Shown piece by piece: positions 22,996-33,060 of a DNA stretch of 64,000 bases. The stretch's first letter is position 1. Each line of letters starts with the position of its first letter. The DNA lies in NCBI GenBank assembly GCA_030998225.1, contig JAPYXD010000738.1, forward strand, positions 2,356,001-2,420,000, given 5' to 3'. Origin of the DNA: Diplolepis rosae (lineage: Eukaryota; Arthropoda; Insecta; Hymenoptera; Diplolepididae). The notes below the pieces were generated by a model, which saw only the letters and a program-made list of their open reading frames with translations, did no database searches and was not told the origin of the DNA. Both the position numbers and the translations under genes were made by a program.

Positions 22996-22997
22996 TA

Positions 22998-23291
22998 CTT
23001 GATTCTCGCTTTATGCGTAATTTGAGAAGGCAAGAGTGTGGATTCTTCATATTTTTATCGTAATTCCTTACTGAAAACGGCAAAAGTAAGAATATTATAT
23101 TATTATTTGGTGATACGTGAGTGCTCTTACGTACGTTATTGTTTGATGCTTGTGGGTAAGTTTATTTTGCGAAACTTAATTTGTGTGCAGATTACAAATT
23201 ATTCACATTCGCTCAATTTTATAGACTTTTCATCTTATTAATTCTTTTCAAATAATTCTGTTTTCCTTCGTCGTATAATTTATTGTTCACA
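22998..23291 (+). other. hAT upstream region
   Basis: About 290 bp of AT-rich DNA between the nested element and the hAT start codon. It probably includes the transposase 5' UTR. No specific promoter was recognised. Confidence 0.4.
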
Positions 23292-25472
23292 ATGAGTAAT
23301 CCGGTTGACCGAAATTCGAGTGTTTTGAAGGACAGCCAGGTTCAAACGAAGGTTGACCACCGTTTGAACTCCGGTTCAAACGAATGTCAACCCGCTAGAA
23401 AAGTCATGAAAAATGCAAAAAACTTTCAGTTGGGATGGTTTGAGGAATTTCCGTCGTGGAGAGAGTGGGTGGTAACATTAGCAGATGAAACAAGATTTCA
23501 TTGCAAAATTGGCAATAAAACGTTGCTATGTGGCAAATCGGAAATTGAAAAGCATGAAGCATCTTTATCACACAGAAAGAAGCAAGAGTTTTCAAATAAA
23601 TTAGAATGTTATGGAGTAGTAAGTGAAAATTCTTCTAATGTAACTGCCAATTCTTACAGTGTTGAACCTTGTGTAGCAAGTTCTTCTGCTTCAGAATTCA
23701 AAAATTCCACGATTCCGGAAAGTGTTACTTTTAAACAGAAAGTACAAGAAGCAGAGATTAGGATTAGTACATTTTTCGTAGAGCATAATTTACCATTCGC
23801 GATTTCATCAGAATTGATACGACTTTTCCAAGATATGGAACCTTCGGTTTTAAAAGACGTTAGATTGAGCCACACTAAAATGGTCCTAGTTGTAAATAAC
23901 GTCATATGTGCTGCTGAAACTGATCGCATGGCAAATATTTTGCGTAAGCAATCATTTTCAGTGTACGAAGACGAAACGACCGACAGGACTCTAGAAAAGT
24001 GGCTGCCATTAATGGTTCGATATGTGGAGCCAACGACATTTTCTGTCAGGGTGGAATTGCTCCAGCTTATTAATGTAAATGCTTCGGATTGTTCTGACTC
24101 TAAAATTTTTGATGCGTTCGAAAAAGCATTGTCCGGGCAGAAAATCCCTTTATCTAATATCTGTGCTTTAGCTTGTGATAATGCACAGGTGATGGTCGGC
24201 AATAGGTCCTCATTTAAAACAAAATTAAAGGAAAAAAGTCCCCGTTTAATTGTTTTCCCGTGTGTCTCGCATTCGTCAGCAATTGTAGCAAAATATGCTT
24301 GTGCCACAATCCCAGATGTAGAGGATTTAATCAAAGATTTGTCAGCTTTTCTTAATGCTAGCTCCAAGCGAACGGCTATTTTTCGATCGATTGTTTTGGA
24401 ATTAGGATATGACTATCAAAAAATTCCTAGTCATTCTGAAACTCGCTGGTTTGTCCGCTTTCGATGCATAGATATTATAATAAAGAATTGGGAAGTTATT
24501 CTTCAGTATCTTATGGTCCTCGTATCTGAGAAGGTAGAGAAGGCCAAAGACTTGTTAGGAAAAATGCAGAATCCTTTGACAGTCGCATATTTCCTATTCT
24601 TGAAATTTACTTTGAATAGGTTCAACGTATACAATGCGAAATTTCAAAGTCGCGAAACAATGGTTCAGGAACTCCAGCCAAACTCGGTTAAATTCTTCGT
24701 ATGGATTCTTAGCAGTTATTTGAAAGAGGTTCTTCTTCAACCGAATTTATTCTTTCAAATCATTAGAAATGTTAACTTTGCAGATCCTAGTAATCAAAAG
24801 CCGCTTCAAGACATTGACGTTGGTAAGGAAACGCGAGAATATTTCCAGCAGCAACTTACAAACAAGAAATTGCAAATAGTAGAAGTTGATCTATTTCTTC
24901 GTAATTGCTTGAAATTTTGTCACAGCAAGCGAAGAAATTCGCAATCGACTTCCTTTTGATGACATCTTTTTGTCTTGCGTTGCTGTTTCCCGGCCTCAAG
25001 TAGCTTTCTATGCTGATCGAAGCGAAACTTTTCCTAGGGTCTGGAAATTTTGTCAAGATTTAGGGTCGTTTGATAGAATAGGTGTACAAAAGAGTGGGAT
25101 TCTTTACTCAAAATCAGACAGGAACTCAAAGAAAAGTGGTCGAATTTATCTTTTGACGAAATGTGGTCTAGTATCGGTGTATCTTCGACGAGTACAGGAG
25201 AAAAACTTCTTCCAAATTTGACCTCAGTATTGAATCATGTTCGGAGTCTTCCTCATTCAAATGCTGAGGCGGAGCGAGGTTTCTCCATGCTCACGGACGC
25301 GAAAACTCCCAAAAGAAATCGCTTAGGAAACAGGACGGTCAACTCAATTTGTGTTACTCGATCAGCCCTAAAGGCGAGAGCTGAAACAGCCAGAACAACG
25401 AGCATCACTTCGAAGCATTTGCCAAGGCATGGCGTTAATCAATTTCAAACCCCTTTCTTACTCACAAAATAA
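23292..25472 (+). pseudogene. hAT-family transposase, frame broken in its C-terminal third
   Basis: Start at ATG 23292 (MSNPVDRNSS); 23283 is a TTG in the same frame. Residues about 50-100 form a degenerate BED-like zinc finger in which CKIGNKTLLCGKSEIEKH has lost the second Cys of the CxxC. The catalytic domain starts with EDETTDRT (first Asp), then ICALACDNAQVMVG and FPCVSHSSAIVAKYA, as in hAT transposases of the domesticated ZBED/DUF4371-like type. The first frame ends at 24959. Coding continues in other frames, ending with the hAT dimerisation motif LPHSNAEAERGFSMLTDAK at 25250-25306 and stop at 25470-25472. Expected length is about 700 residues. The gene sits centrally between the arms. 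Confidence 0.85.
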
Positions 25473-25887
25473 TGACATTTTATTTCTTATATCAGAGATA
25501 CGTTGTTTATTCCTTTCTTCGCGTGCCTCGGGTATGGAAATTGTTTAGCTTTAATCATTATTTTGTGAGTAAGAAAACATACTGAAATTGAGTAATATCA
25601 CGCTTTGGGCATAAGTGAGAGGCAAGGGGACTCACAATAATCAAGCACCCCAAATCATCCCGAATTAATCAAACTTCTTCATTATTTGATTTAAAACAAA
25701 ACATTTTTGTTCGACGTATACTGGCATTTGATAGAGGCAAGCCTGAAGTACGGGCTACATTTGTAGCGTTTTTTACCACTCTGCTTCATTTTTTTCCTTT
25801 TTTCTATTTGCTTCAAAGCAAAAACCCTTTTCGTTTCGTAGGACGTGGACTAGGCCTACAGGAGATACCACGTAAAAAAACGAGCCT
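25473..25887 (+). other. hAT transposase 3' untranslated region
   Basis: Contains a direct inverse echo of ATTTTGTGAGTAAGAAA (25440-25475 against 25560-25576) and the stem-loop at 25615-25654. No gene. Confidence 0.5.
25615..25654 (+). promoter_or_regulatory. 3' UTR stem-loop shared with the Tc1-like transposase gene (hAT copy)
   Basis: GTGAGAGGCAAGGG then ACTCAC forms a GTGAG/CTCAC stem, followed by AAGCACCCCAAA. 36 of 40 bases match 29807-29846, which lies just after the stop codon of a transposase from a different superfamily. It sits 142 bases after the hAT stop codon. Confidence 0.6.
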
Positions 25888-28844
25888 TAAACTCTAACTC
25901 CGTGGTGGTGCGGAAAGGAGTTTTATTTCAGAATATTTGGGATTCTCTAAGAATGAACCAGCTTTTTTATTTTAATATTTCAAATGTGTTTTCTTTCTTT
26001 TATGTTTAAGGCAAAAGCTAGATCTAAAAAAAGTAAAAAAACCTATTTCTCTAATTGCGTCCAAGATTAGAGCAGAATCTATGCAACCGATTGTTAAAGG
26101 TTTTAAAAGTTTTCACTTTAATTTAAAAAGCAAGTCTTCATAGTATTTTACTAAGTAATGAAAGTATGTCTACAATTGTTTTCTTGAATCCTACCCAAAG
26201 GTCAAACAGGGTGCAAAAATGTCGTAAAATAAGAAAAATGTCTGAGTACTTTGAAGAAGTTTTTCTAAATCGATATGTATCATATTCCAATAATATTTAG
26301 GAATATTTATTAAAATATTCATCTTCTAAATTTGTTTGATTAATGAACAGAGTACACTTTATATTCGAAATTTGTATACACTCTAAATCTGAATCAGTCA
26401 AATTTTCACTGATTGAATCAGTGATTTGCCTTTTCACTGACTCATCAGTGGAAACAATATTTTTCACTGTTAAATCAGTTACTTTTCACTGAAGTAATCA
26501 GTGAAATTTGACTGATTCACAGTAACCTGTTTTTAGTTATTTAAATCAGTCAAATTTCATTGATAATCAGTAGATTTTGACTGATTCATATTTGAAATTT
26601 GTACAGTTTTTAAAAAAATCCGAAACTTTTTGAATTTAGTAGTTTATTTATAAAATTTGCGAATGTTGTAGTTGATATTTCTATATAGAACTTTAAGCAT
26701 TTATGGACATAAAATTTCATTTAAAGTTTCTTCTAGCGGTATTCAAAACTTTCAACAATTTTGCAAGATCAGTCAAATGCAAAATTTGACAGAGTATTTA
26801 ATCAAAATATTTACATTTATTTTTTAAATATTTTGAAAATAATTCGACTAAAATAATGCTGAATTAGATTTTGTAACATTGTGGGAATATTGGAACGCTG
26901 CAAGATTAAATTTTGAGTACAATTTTCAATTAATGAATGTTTAAAGAATTGAGTGAAAGCATCAATTAAAAAATATTTTTACTTTATAAATTTTATTAAG
27001 TGCAGTAATAAGGAAATTTTGACTTTCTATAAAGCATTTCATTTATCTGATTAAAAGTCTGTGCATACGTCACTAAAACGTAAGATTAAAAAACTTTAAA
27101 CTGCTTTTACCATCAATCTATGAATGTGGATTTTAAACCGTAATTTAATGTGTCTTATTTTTTTTTGATAAAATATTTTCAACATAATTTTTTGCTTAAA
27201 GTAGCCGATTTACTCGATTAAAAATTGGTCAACTTGTATATTTCAAAATTCTGTAATAAAAGTATTTTCATATTATGTTTTTGTATCCTATGCGTAGAAT
27301 TTTAATTTTAAAATTGAGATTTCTCACAAAGAAGAAAGATTGTCTTATTAAAGCAGTTTATTCCCAGAAATTAAAAATCATTTACTTAATATTTCGATTC
27401 CAAACATTGAATATTTATTGACTTTGAATAAAACAGAAAAAAAATTTTTATGAAGTTTTAAAATCTTTTTACAATGTTACGAATTGGGCCGAATTTAGAA
27501 TTACGAAATCTTTCATTAGAAAAAGAAAAAGTCACTCACATGAAATAAACTTCTGTAAGAATTATCAAGATTGAAGAGATGTTAAAATATTTGAAAAATA
27601 ATGCAATTGTAAAATTGCAATTTATATCAATATTTGACAAATTTTTAGCTTTCTCAATCAAAGCATTATCCGGAAATTTTTAATTCCTATAAAAAGATGG
27701 AATATTTATCAATTTCTTGAATGTTCATACATTAAAAAAATATCGAGTTAGAGAATTATATGCAAAGTATTTTCCATTAAGAAGACATAAACATGACATA
27801 ATTAGTTTTATATCTACATTTTCAGCTTACTTTTTTGTGGCTTAAGCACACATTTTGAATTCGAAATACAAAAATTCTCTACAGAGTTGAAGTATTTCCT
27901 GAATCAATAATTATTGATCCTGAATTCTATTGGAAAATTTGTTGTTTACTGTTCAAATCTTACTACGATTTCAGACGGACAGGCAAATTAAGAACTACAA
28001 AATATTTCATCCAAAAGATTGCACTCCTCCATAAAATCTTGTCAAATTGTAACAAGATTTGAACACTTCGAACGAACATTTTTATGTAAAATTTAAAGTT
28101 GATTGATATTTATATGTTAATATGGTAATACCAATAAACACATATTTTAGCTTTTTAATTTATCTACTGCTATTAGACAATTTTCCATTTCCGTAGAGAT
28201 TTTAAGTTTTGGAATGAAAAGTTTGTGCTTAGGCTACAAAAATGTGAGATGAAAATATTTCTAACATATAACTGAAAATATAAATTATGAACTTGAATTT
28301 TATGTTCATTTTATCTTGATAGAAAATATTGTTCTAATTGAAAAATTGTTAAATGTACAAAATTAGTAAGAAGTATATAAATTTGAATGGAAAATTATAT
28401 ATTGATTCAAATTTTATACATTTATTGTCACTAAATTTCACTGAAAGTTTATTTTTGAAGTGTTGAAATCCTCATGAAATTTTCCAAGATCATACTGATG
28501 TTTATTTCATGCAGACTTTCTTCAAGAAATTGAAGAAAAGTGTTATTTCTTGAACTATATACTTCGTAAATTCAAATTCGTCGTCTGCTTCGCGCCTCTT
28601 TTGCACGTACTCGAGAAAAATACAATTCTTAGTTTCGACTCGATAAACGAAAGCGTGAAATCTAAAAATAACTTGAAAACTCGAGCATTGTAACGAAGTC
28701 CGTCTTCGTGCACCTTCGGCTTCACACGAAGCTGGTGACCGCAGCGTGTAGCAGAGCCGACACACTGACACGCCACGTTTGCATGTGTTTCTCCCAGATG
28801 GGAACGTGGTGGGGGCCGAAAAATCCCACGTTCTGGAGACACTG
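25888..28844 (-). repeat. Right arm of the hAT giant inverted repeat
   Basis: Reverse complement of 17565-20430 with scattered substitutions and an extra ~80-90 bp around 28050-28140. Contains the mirror of the 89-codon frame (28771-28502) and of the motif cluster. Confidence 0.9.
26391..26588. repeat. Subterminal AATCAGTGA/TCACTGATT motif cluster, right
   Basis: Mirror image of the cluster at 19731-19930, with the motif copies and spacing preserved. Confidence 0.75.
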
Positions 28845-29105
28845 AATTCCTGAAGTAAATTTCAACGAGAAATTCATTGGTGAGCTCTGTATTGATCTTG
28901 GTTACAGCATTTTGAATATTGTCAAATCATATGTATAGGAAATTTTTCATTTAAAGTTCCAGGAGTTCTGGTGACAGTTCTGTTCCTCCCCAAAGAGTTA
29001 TATCGAAAATTCCTATAGCGTTTTTCGATACCTAAGTCAATAGCTAAGGCGATATCATAAGTCCTATACCGTTTTTCTATCGAACGAGAGAGTGTATCTG
29101 TATTA

Positions 29106-29802
29106 ATGATGCGTTGTTGGGGAGATCGAGTTCGATCTTATGATCAAGTTCGTTTGCTTTTTAATCGCACTTTTCGTAATGGAGAAGGGTTAGATCCTGT
29201 CTCAAAATCAACAATTGAAAGAACAGTAAGGCGCTTTATGAATCATGGATCTATCAAGGACCTTCAGAGAACTGCTCGGCCAAAATCTGCAGGATCAGCG
29301 GAGATGCAAATGGACATAGCCCAAGAATTTATTGAAAACCCACACCTTAGTTTACGTCGAGCTAGTGATGAGCGTGATATTGCTCCTGAGACAATGCGAA
29401 ATATTTTAAAATGCATTAATTTCCATCCTTACAAAGTTCATCTGGTACAAGAGCTCAATGAAGACGATCCTGATCGTCGGGTTGAATTTTGTGAAATTAT
29501 GATGGGCAGAATTGATAGATATCCTCTTTTCAGTTCCCTCATAGGTGGATTGGAAGAAGGGGTGCACTCGAGTGGCCTGCTAGATCTCCTGATCTGACGC
29601 CTCTCGACTATTTTCTTTGAGGTTATTTAAAGAGCAAAGTATACTCAACGCAACCCCAAAGCTTAGACGAATTGGAGAATCGGATTCTGCAAGAGGTTAC
29701 TTTGATTGCTAGGGAGATGATTCGTAATGCTGTTACTCATTTTTACAATCGCATAGCTGTTTGTCAAGAAGCTCAAGGTTTTCAGTTCGAAAATCCTCAC
29801 TG
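29106..29802 (+). pseudogene. Tc1/mariner-like transposase of the outer element, core deleted
   Basis: 29106-29520 encodes the DNA-binding half: STIERTVRRFMNHGSIKDL, then a second helix-turn-helix with APETMRNILKCINFHPYKVH. At about 29520 the gene jumps into another frame, losing the first catalytic Asp region. It then reads WIGRRGALEWPARSPDLTPL (third catalytic region), SKVYSTQPQSLDELENRI and MIRNAVTHFYNRIAVCQEAQ, with stop at 29800-29802. An in-frame TGA replaces Trp just after DYFL (about 29619). Inactive. The hAT landed in the left inverted end and did not touch this gene. Confidence 0.85.
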
Positions 29803-29806
29803 AAGC

Positions 29807-29846
29807 GTGAGAGGCAAGGGAACTCACGCTAATAAAGCACCCCAAA
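29807..29846 (+). promoter_or_regulatory. 3' UTR stem-loop with AATAAA (Tc1-like copy)
   Basis: Begins five bases after the transposase stop. GCGTGAG/CTCACGC (counting two bases before 29807) forms a 7-bp stem around AGGCAAGGGAA. AATAAA follows at 29831-29836, then GCACCCCAAA. Its relative in the hAT 3' UTR is at 25615-25654. A role in 3'-end formation is inferred. Confidence 0.6.
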
Positions 29847-30323
29847 AGGAACATAATTTACTATATCCACGTCGTTGTTCCTGGGTAATGCTAAACGTAA
29901 ACGTAAACTGCTTGGAAAAAACTTTGGAAAAACCTTGAAGATCATCGCCAAGATCAATACAGAGCTCACCAATGAATTTCTCGTTGAAATTTACTTTAGG
30001 AATTACACTGACCTCTTGGAAAACTTTGTTAATTTCAAATGACCTGTAACTGGCCTGGAACGTTACAATTTACCTATGACTTGGGTGCGTACTTGAACGT
30101 AGTATTTTTCGCTCTATCGATTGCAGATGTGAAAAAAGGGGGTTTCCATTAAAATAAAAACAAATTTGACCTTCAAAAATCCATGAAGGTCAACTTCAAG
30201 GTCAAAATGAAGGTCACCATTGAATTCCTCGTTGAAATTTATTTCAGGAATGACCTTCACTTTTTTGACAAATATTTTACGTTAGGAAATATCCAACCGT
30301 CCCGGGACTTTTTAGACACCCTG

Positions 30324-30489
30324 TATATATATATATATATATGTAACTTAAAAGCAACACAATACTCTATAAAAATATCCTATTCTGGGTTCATGCAAAT
30401 AAAATTGGGACTATATAAAACACATTTATATATACAAATTTCAATATACATAGAGATAGAAAATAAACTTCGTTACAAATATATATGTA
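30324..30489. other. TA run and AT-rich spacer
   Basis: Continuation of the (TA)n tract, then AT-rich DNA up to the next decayed element. Confidence 0.5.
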
Positions 30490-31230
30490 CACGGTGACCG
30501 ATTTGAATCTATAATCCCAAATATCTTCTAAAATAATTAAACTACGAAAAAATTGATCGGACAAAGGTTGACCAGGACCGAGGACATTTGACTGTACCAT
30601 AAATTTTGACCTTGAGGTCAATTTTCAAGGTCAAATAGAGCTAAGACTCTTTTCTTAAACGAGAACCCCTATTTTTGACTGCGGATTTGGAAAAGCAGGA
30701 AATTTCACTTCAAAAATGACTCGTAGTAAAATGGTTTTTGTGACCTTGGAAAGGTAGAAAATTAAGGTCAAATGTGTGAGAAACGACTAGATGCCCTTTT
30801 TCTGAATTGTCCTGGTTTTTCGGGATAAACAAACGAAGACGTCTTTCAAAACCGTCCACACTTTTCAGCAAAGTTTCTCGAGAGATGGCTGCGCAAGCTC
30901 TCCGAATCCTTTCCATCAGATCTTCTCTTGTTGTGGGTCGCTGAGCAACAACTTTTAGATAGTTAAGTTTTGTTTTTCACTTGTTTCAAAAAAAATTTAT
31001 CCGGGCACATATTTCAATCTAAGGAAAATCGTCTTAACCTTCAAGTCACCTTGGAAATTGACCTGAAGGTCATGATGGTCAAGTTGATCTACACCTTAAC
31101 ATTTCATTGACTTTTGTGAAGCATCTTAAACGTTTATTTACCCGGAAAAACCAAAACAATTCAGAAAAAGGGCATCTGGTCGTTTCTCACAAATTTGACC
31201 TTAATTTTTTACTTTTACAAGGTCATAATA
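30490..31230 (-). mobile_element. Decayed Tc1/mariner-like element with long inverted ends
   Basis: 30916-30840 minus encodes RKCAAxxx-type C-terminal residues (MERIRRACAAISRETLLKSV) typical of a Tc1/mariner-like transposase tail. Flanking blocks repeat in inverted form: AGAAACGACTAGATGCCCTT at 30779 pairs with 31165-31185, and GACCTTGAGGTCAATTTTCA resembles the arms of the outer element. The catalytic domain and clear termini are gone. Confidence 0.55.
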
Positions 31231-31826
31231 TGCGGCCAGACACAATTAATTTACTTACACTGGCTGGTCGCGTGATCCGAACTATTACCGAATTGGATAT
31301 CATTTCGGTAATGATTGGGTGTGATTCTTTGTTGAAATTAACCTAATAGAGTTGACAATAAAAATCGAATAAGTTATTTCCCTGCTGTAGAAAATAGAAA
31401 AATAGTGAAAATTCGAATTTTCACGTCTGGTGAAAACGGTTTTATGTTAACTGCTGGTAGTTGGTAGAATTAAAATTAAAATTCGATATCGTGTTTTTCC
31501 TATTTTTTACTGTCGGCAAATAACATATTCCATTCTTTTTGTTAAGGTTAGCAACTCAATTTTAACAAAGAATTACACTATCCACATTTTAAATGTTAAT
31601 TTTGTGCCATTTATTCAGCTTGCTGTCATGTTACTGGAACATTACCCACTCCTTACCGATATGATACCGAATTTTTTAACAGTTCGGTTCACGCGACCCA
31701 CCAGGGAACCACTCATAACTAACCCAACTTTCAGGTTAGGACTTTTCCCTACACATTACACAGAAAAAATGTAAAAACAAGACCTCCCAAAAATACTGAG
31801 GGTCGAGAAACAAATTTGCATGAACT
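31231..31826. other. Unassigned AT-rich stretch
   Basis: No gene recognised. A short inverted echo of the sequence GTCGCGTGATCCGAACTRTTA near 31265 and 31675 (TTCGGTTCACGCGACC) is visible, perhaps another eroded foldback. Confidence 0.35.
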
Positions 31827-31997
31827 ATTTACAAATTTTTCCAAATTATTTCAGTCGATTATGTCAGTAATTAGAAGAGTGTATCCCTCACCATGATAAC
31901 CGAACTCTACCATATCGACCTTATCAACCTATGATTTAGAATTAACGTCATTTAAGACCAGATGGAATTTTCAATATATATATGAAAAAAAAATTCT

Positions 31998-32092
31998 GTG
32001 AAGAAAGGAACGCTTCCACTCCGCTGGGTATCGAGTCCAGGACCTTTTGATTACTGGTCGAATGCTCTTTCATCTGAACTACCGAGGTTCCA
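31998..32092 (-). repeat. tRNA-like unit (SINE head or tRNA pseudogene), left
   Basis: On the minus strand GTAGTTCAGATGAAAGAGC resembles a D-arm/A box and GGACTCGATACCC a T-arm/B box. GAGTGG at the acceptor 3' side has only a partial partner. Probably a tRNA-derived SINE head rather than a working tRNA gene. Confidence 0.5.
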
Positions 32093-32282
32093 CAAAAATT
32101 TACCCACAGAATCTATTTACGCCAATTTGGCCACGGATATATTATGAACTATTTACAAATTTTTCACTCTCTTCTAATTATCAACATAATCGACTGAAAT
32201 GATTTGGAAAAATTTGTAAATAGTTCATGATATATCCGTGGCCAAATTGGCGTGAATACATTCTGTGAGAAAAGTTTCGTGG

Positions 32283-32365
32283 AACTCCATAGCTCAGATG
32301 AAAGAGTATTCAACCGGAAATCGAAAGGTTCTGGGCTCGATACCCAGCGGAGTGGAAGCGTTCCT
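32283..32365 (+). repeat. tRNA-like unit (SINE head or tRNA pseudogene), right
   Basis: ACTCC/GGAGT acceptor pairing, A-box-like TAGCTCAGATGAAAGAG and a perfect T-stem CTGGG/CCCAG around CTCGATA. The anticodon arm is irregular (CCGGAAATCGAAAGG). Inverted relative to 31998-32092. Confidence 0.5.
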
Positions 32366-32414
32366 TTTTGTCACAGAATTTTTTTTTCAACTTTGCATGA
32401 TTGCCATGCTTGCT

Positions 32415-32530
32415 TTTTAAAGAGAATGCATTTACGCGCGCTCTGTGGAACTCGGTCGAAGCAATACCCACTATACTCAAAACTCACCTGCTTCCTTACC
32501 AGACAATTACCCCGGAACCGCGTTAGTTTT
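32415..32530. repeat. Dispersed ACTCGG..GAAGCAATAC repeat, copy 1
   Basis: Matches 39655-39775 in the same orientation: GCATTTACGCGC, ACTCGGTCGAAGCAATAC, CACTATACT, GGAACCGCGTTAG, ACTTCAGGG. Likely part of the non-LTR element that follows, since it overlaps the end of the gag-like frame. Confidence 0.55.
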
Positions 32531-32797
32531 AAACTTCAGGGCCTTGTCTATAGGCGCAATACGCCTTACCTTCAGATTCTTCAGAATTGCCGCGTAGCTA
32601 ACCCCCTCCGCGGTTTTTGTGATGCCCACATCAGAGCGACCCCTTTTTGGCCGCTCTGTTTTCTTTAAGGCCGGCTTTGGTTTCTTCTTCTCAAGGTCTT
32701 TCCTAAGAGGGACCTCCACCCACTCCTCCGGTTGCTTTGAGGTTCTCGGCCTCTTGTCCTCCGGCTTCTTGGGATTCATCGCCTCTGGGCTAACCAT
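32507..32797 (-). pseudogene. Non-LTR retrotransposon Gag-like (ORF1) fragment
   Basis: The minus-strand frame starts MVSPEAMNPKKPEDKRPRTS and has a lysine-rich stretch EKKKPKPALKKTERPKRGRS. It ends with TKTAEGVSYAAILKNLKVR. This last block matches the conserved 'EGxSYAxVLxxIK' of Gag-like ORF1 proteins in I/R1/Jockey-type LINEs. The protein is cut after about 96 residues and lacks the zinc knuckles. No reverse transcriptase follows in the window. Confidence 0.65.
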
Positions 32798-33060
32798 CGG
32801 CTCCCTCAGCTGCTTATAAGGATCTTGGGTGGACCTCGGTGCTGGGGAAGTATTCGGTCCGTCCCTGCAGAATCTCGCATGCGGGAGTAAGGCCTCACTA
32901 CTCTAGAAGGTGGCCTGGTTTCCTAGAGACGCCGTGTAAGACACTACTCCCTGGTGCCATGCAGCCCTCAGAACGGTAGTTAACACCTTGGCTTGGGGGT
33001 TATTCCTTCGGAACCGTCCCTGGAACATTGTCCGCGACTGCACGATTAACAAGAATTAAA
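32798..33060 (-). other. 5' untranslated region of the non-LTR element
   Basis: Relatively GC-rich sequence upstream of the Gag-like frame (for example GGAACCGTCCCTGGAACATTG), ending at about 33050 where AT-rich DNA resumes. It is in the position expected for the LINE 5' UTR with an internal promoter. Confidence 0.45.

Larger units (their letters stand above)
17565..28844 (+). mobile_element. 11.3-kb hAT transposon with ~2.9-kb terminal inverted repeats
   Basis: The left end CAGTGTCTCCAGAACGTGGG and the right end, its exact reverse complement, are flanked by a perfect 8-bp duplication AATTCCTG (17557-17564 and 28845-28852). This is the hallmark of hAT integration. The arms 17565-20430 and 25888-28844 align over their whole length with scattered substitutions; the right arm has an extra ~80-90 bp near 28050-28140. 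The central part carries a hAT transposase gene (23292-25472) and two later insertions. hAT termini are normally 10-40 bp, so arms of nearly 3 kb are exceptional. Confidence 0.9.
16993..30323 (+). mobile_element. Outer Tc1/mariner-like element with ~0.6-kb inverted ends, interrupted by a hAT element
   Basis: Both ends read inward as CAGGGTGTCTAAAAAGTCCC and are flanked by TA. Without the hAT insertion and one copy of its target duplication the element is about 2.0 kb. The inverted repeats run from 16993 to 17564 plus 28853 to about 28912 on the left, and from about 29947 to 30323 on the right. They carry repeated GAATTCAATGATGACC-type and GACCTTGAAGTTGACCTT-type blocks. Between them lies a broken transposase gene on the plus strand (29106-29802). 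The left arm has an extra internal duplicate (about 17060-17330) not seen on the right. Confidence 0.8.
31827..32395. repeat. Foldback built from two inverted tRNA-like (SINE-like) units
   Basis: Arms about 31990-32160 and 32215-32390 are reverse complements around a short spacer containing AATCGACTGAAATGATTTGG. A third inverted copy of that spacer lies at 31827-31886. Each arm ends in a tRNA-like unit. The arms differ by several substitutions, so this is genuine and not an assembly mirror. Confidence 0.65.

Noticed and set aside
23654..24367. 237-codon minus-strand frame
   Set aside because: Antisense shadow of the hAT transposase gene, whose plus-strand frame has clear hAT motifs.
16993..30323. 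The large palindrome as an assembly artefact
   Set aside because: The two arms differ by many substitutions and by an indel near 28050-28140. Outer flanks differ, and each layer has its own matching target duplication, so the structure is biological.
31998..32365. Functional tRNA genes
   Set aside because: A- and B-box-like parts and a T-stem are present, but the acceptor stem has mismatches and the anticodon arm is irregular. The units sit in repeat context, so SINE-like or pseudogene is more likely.
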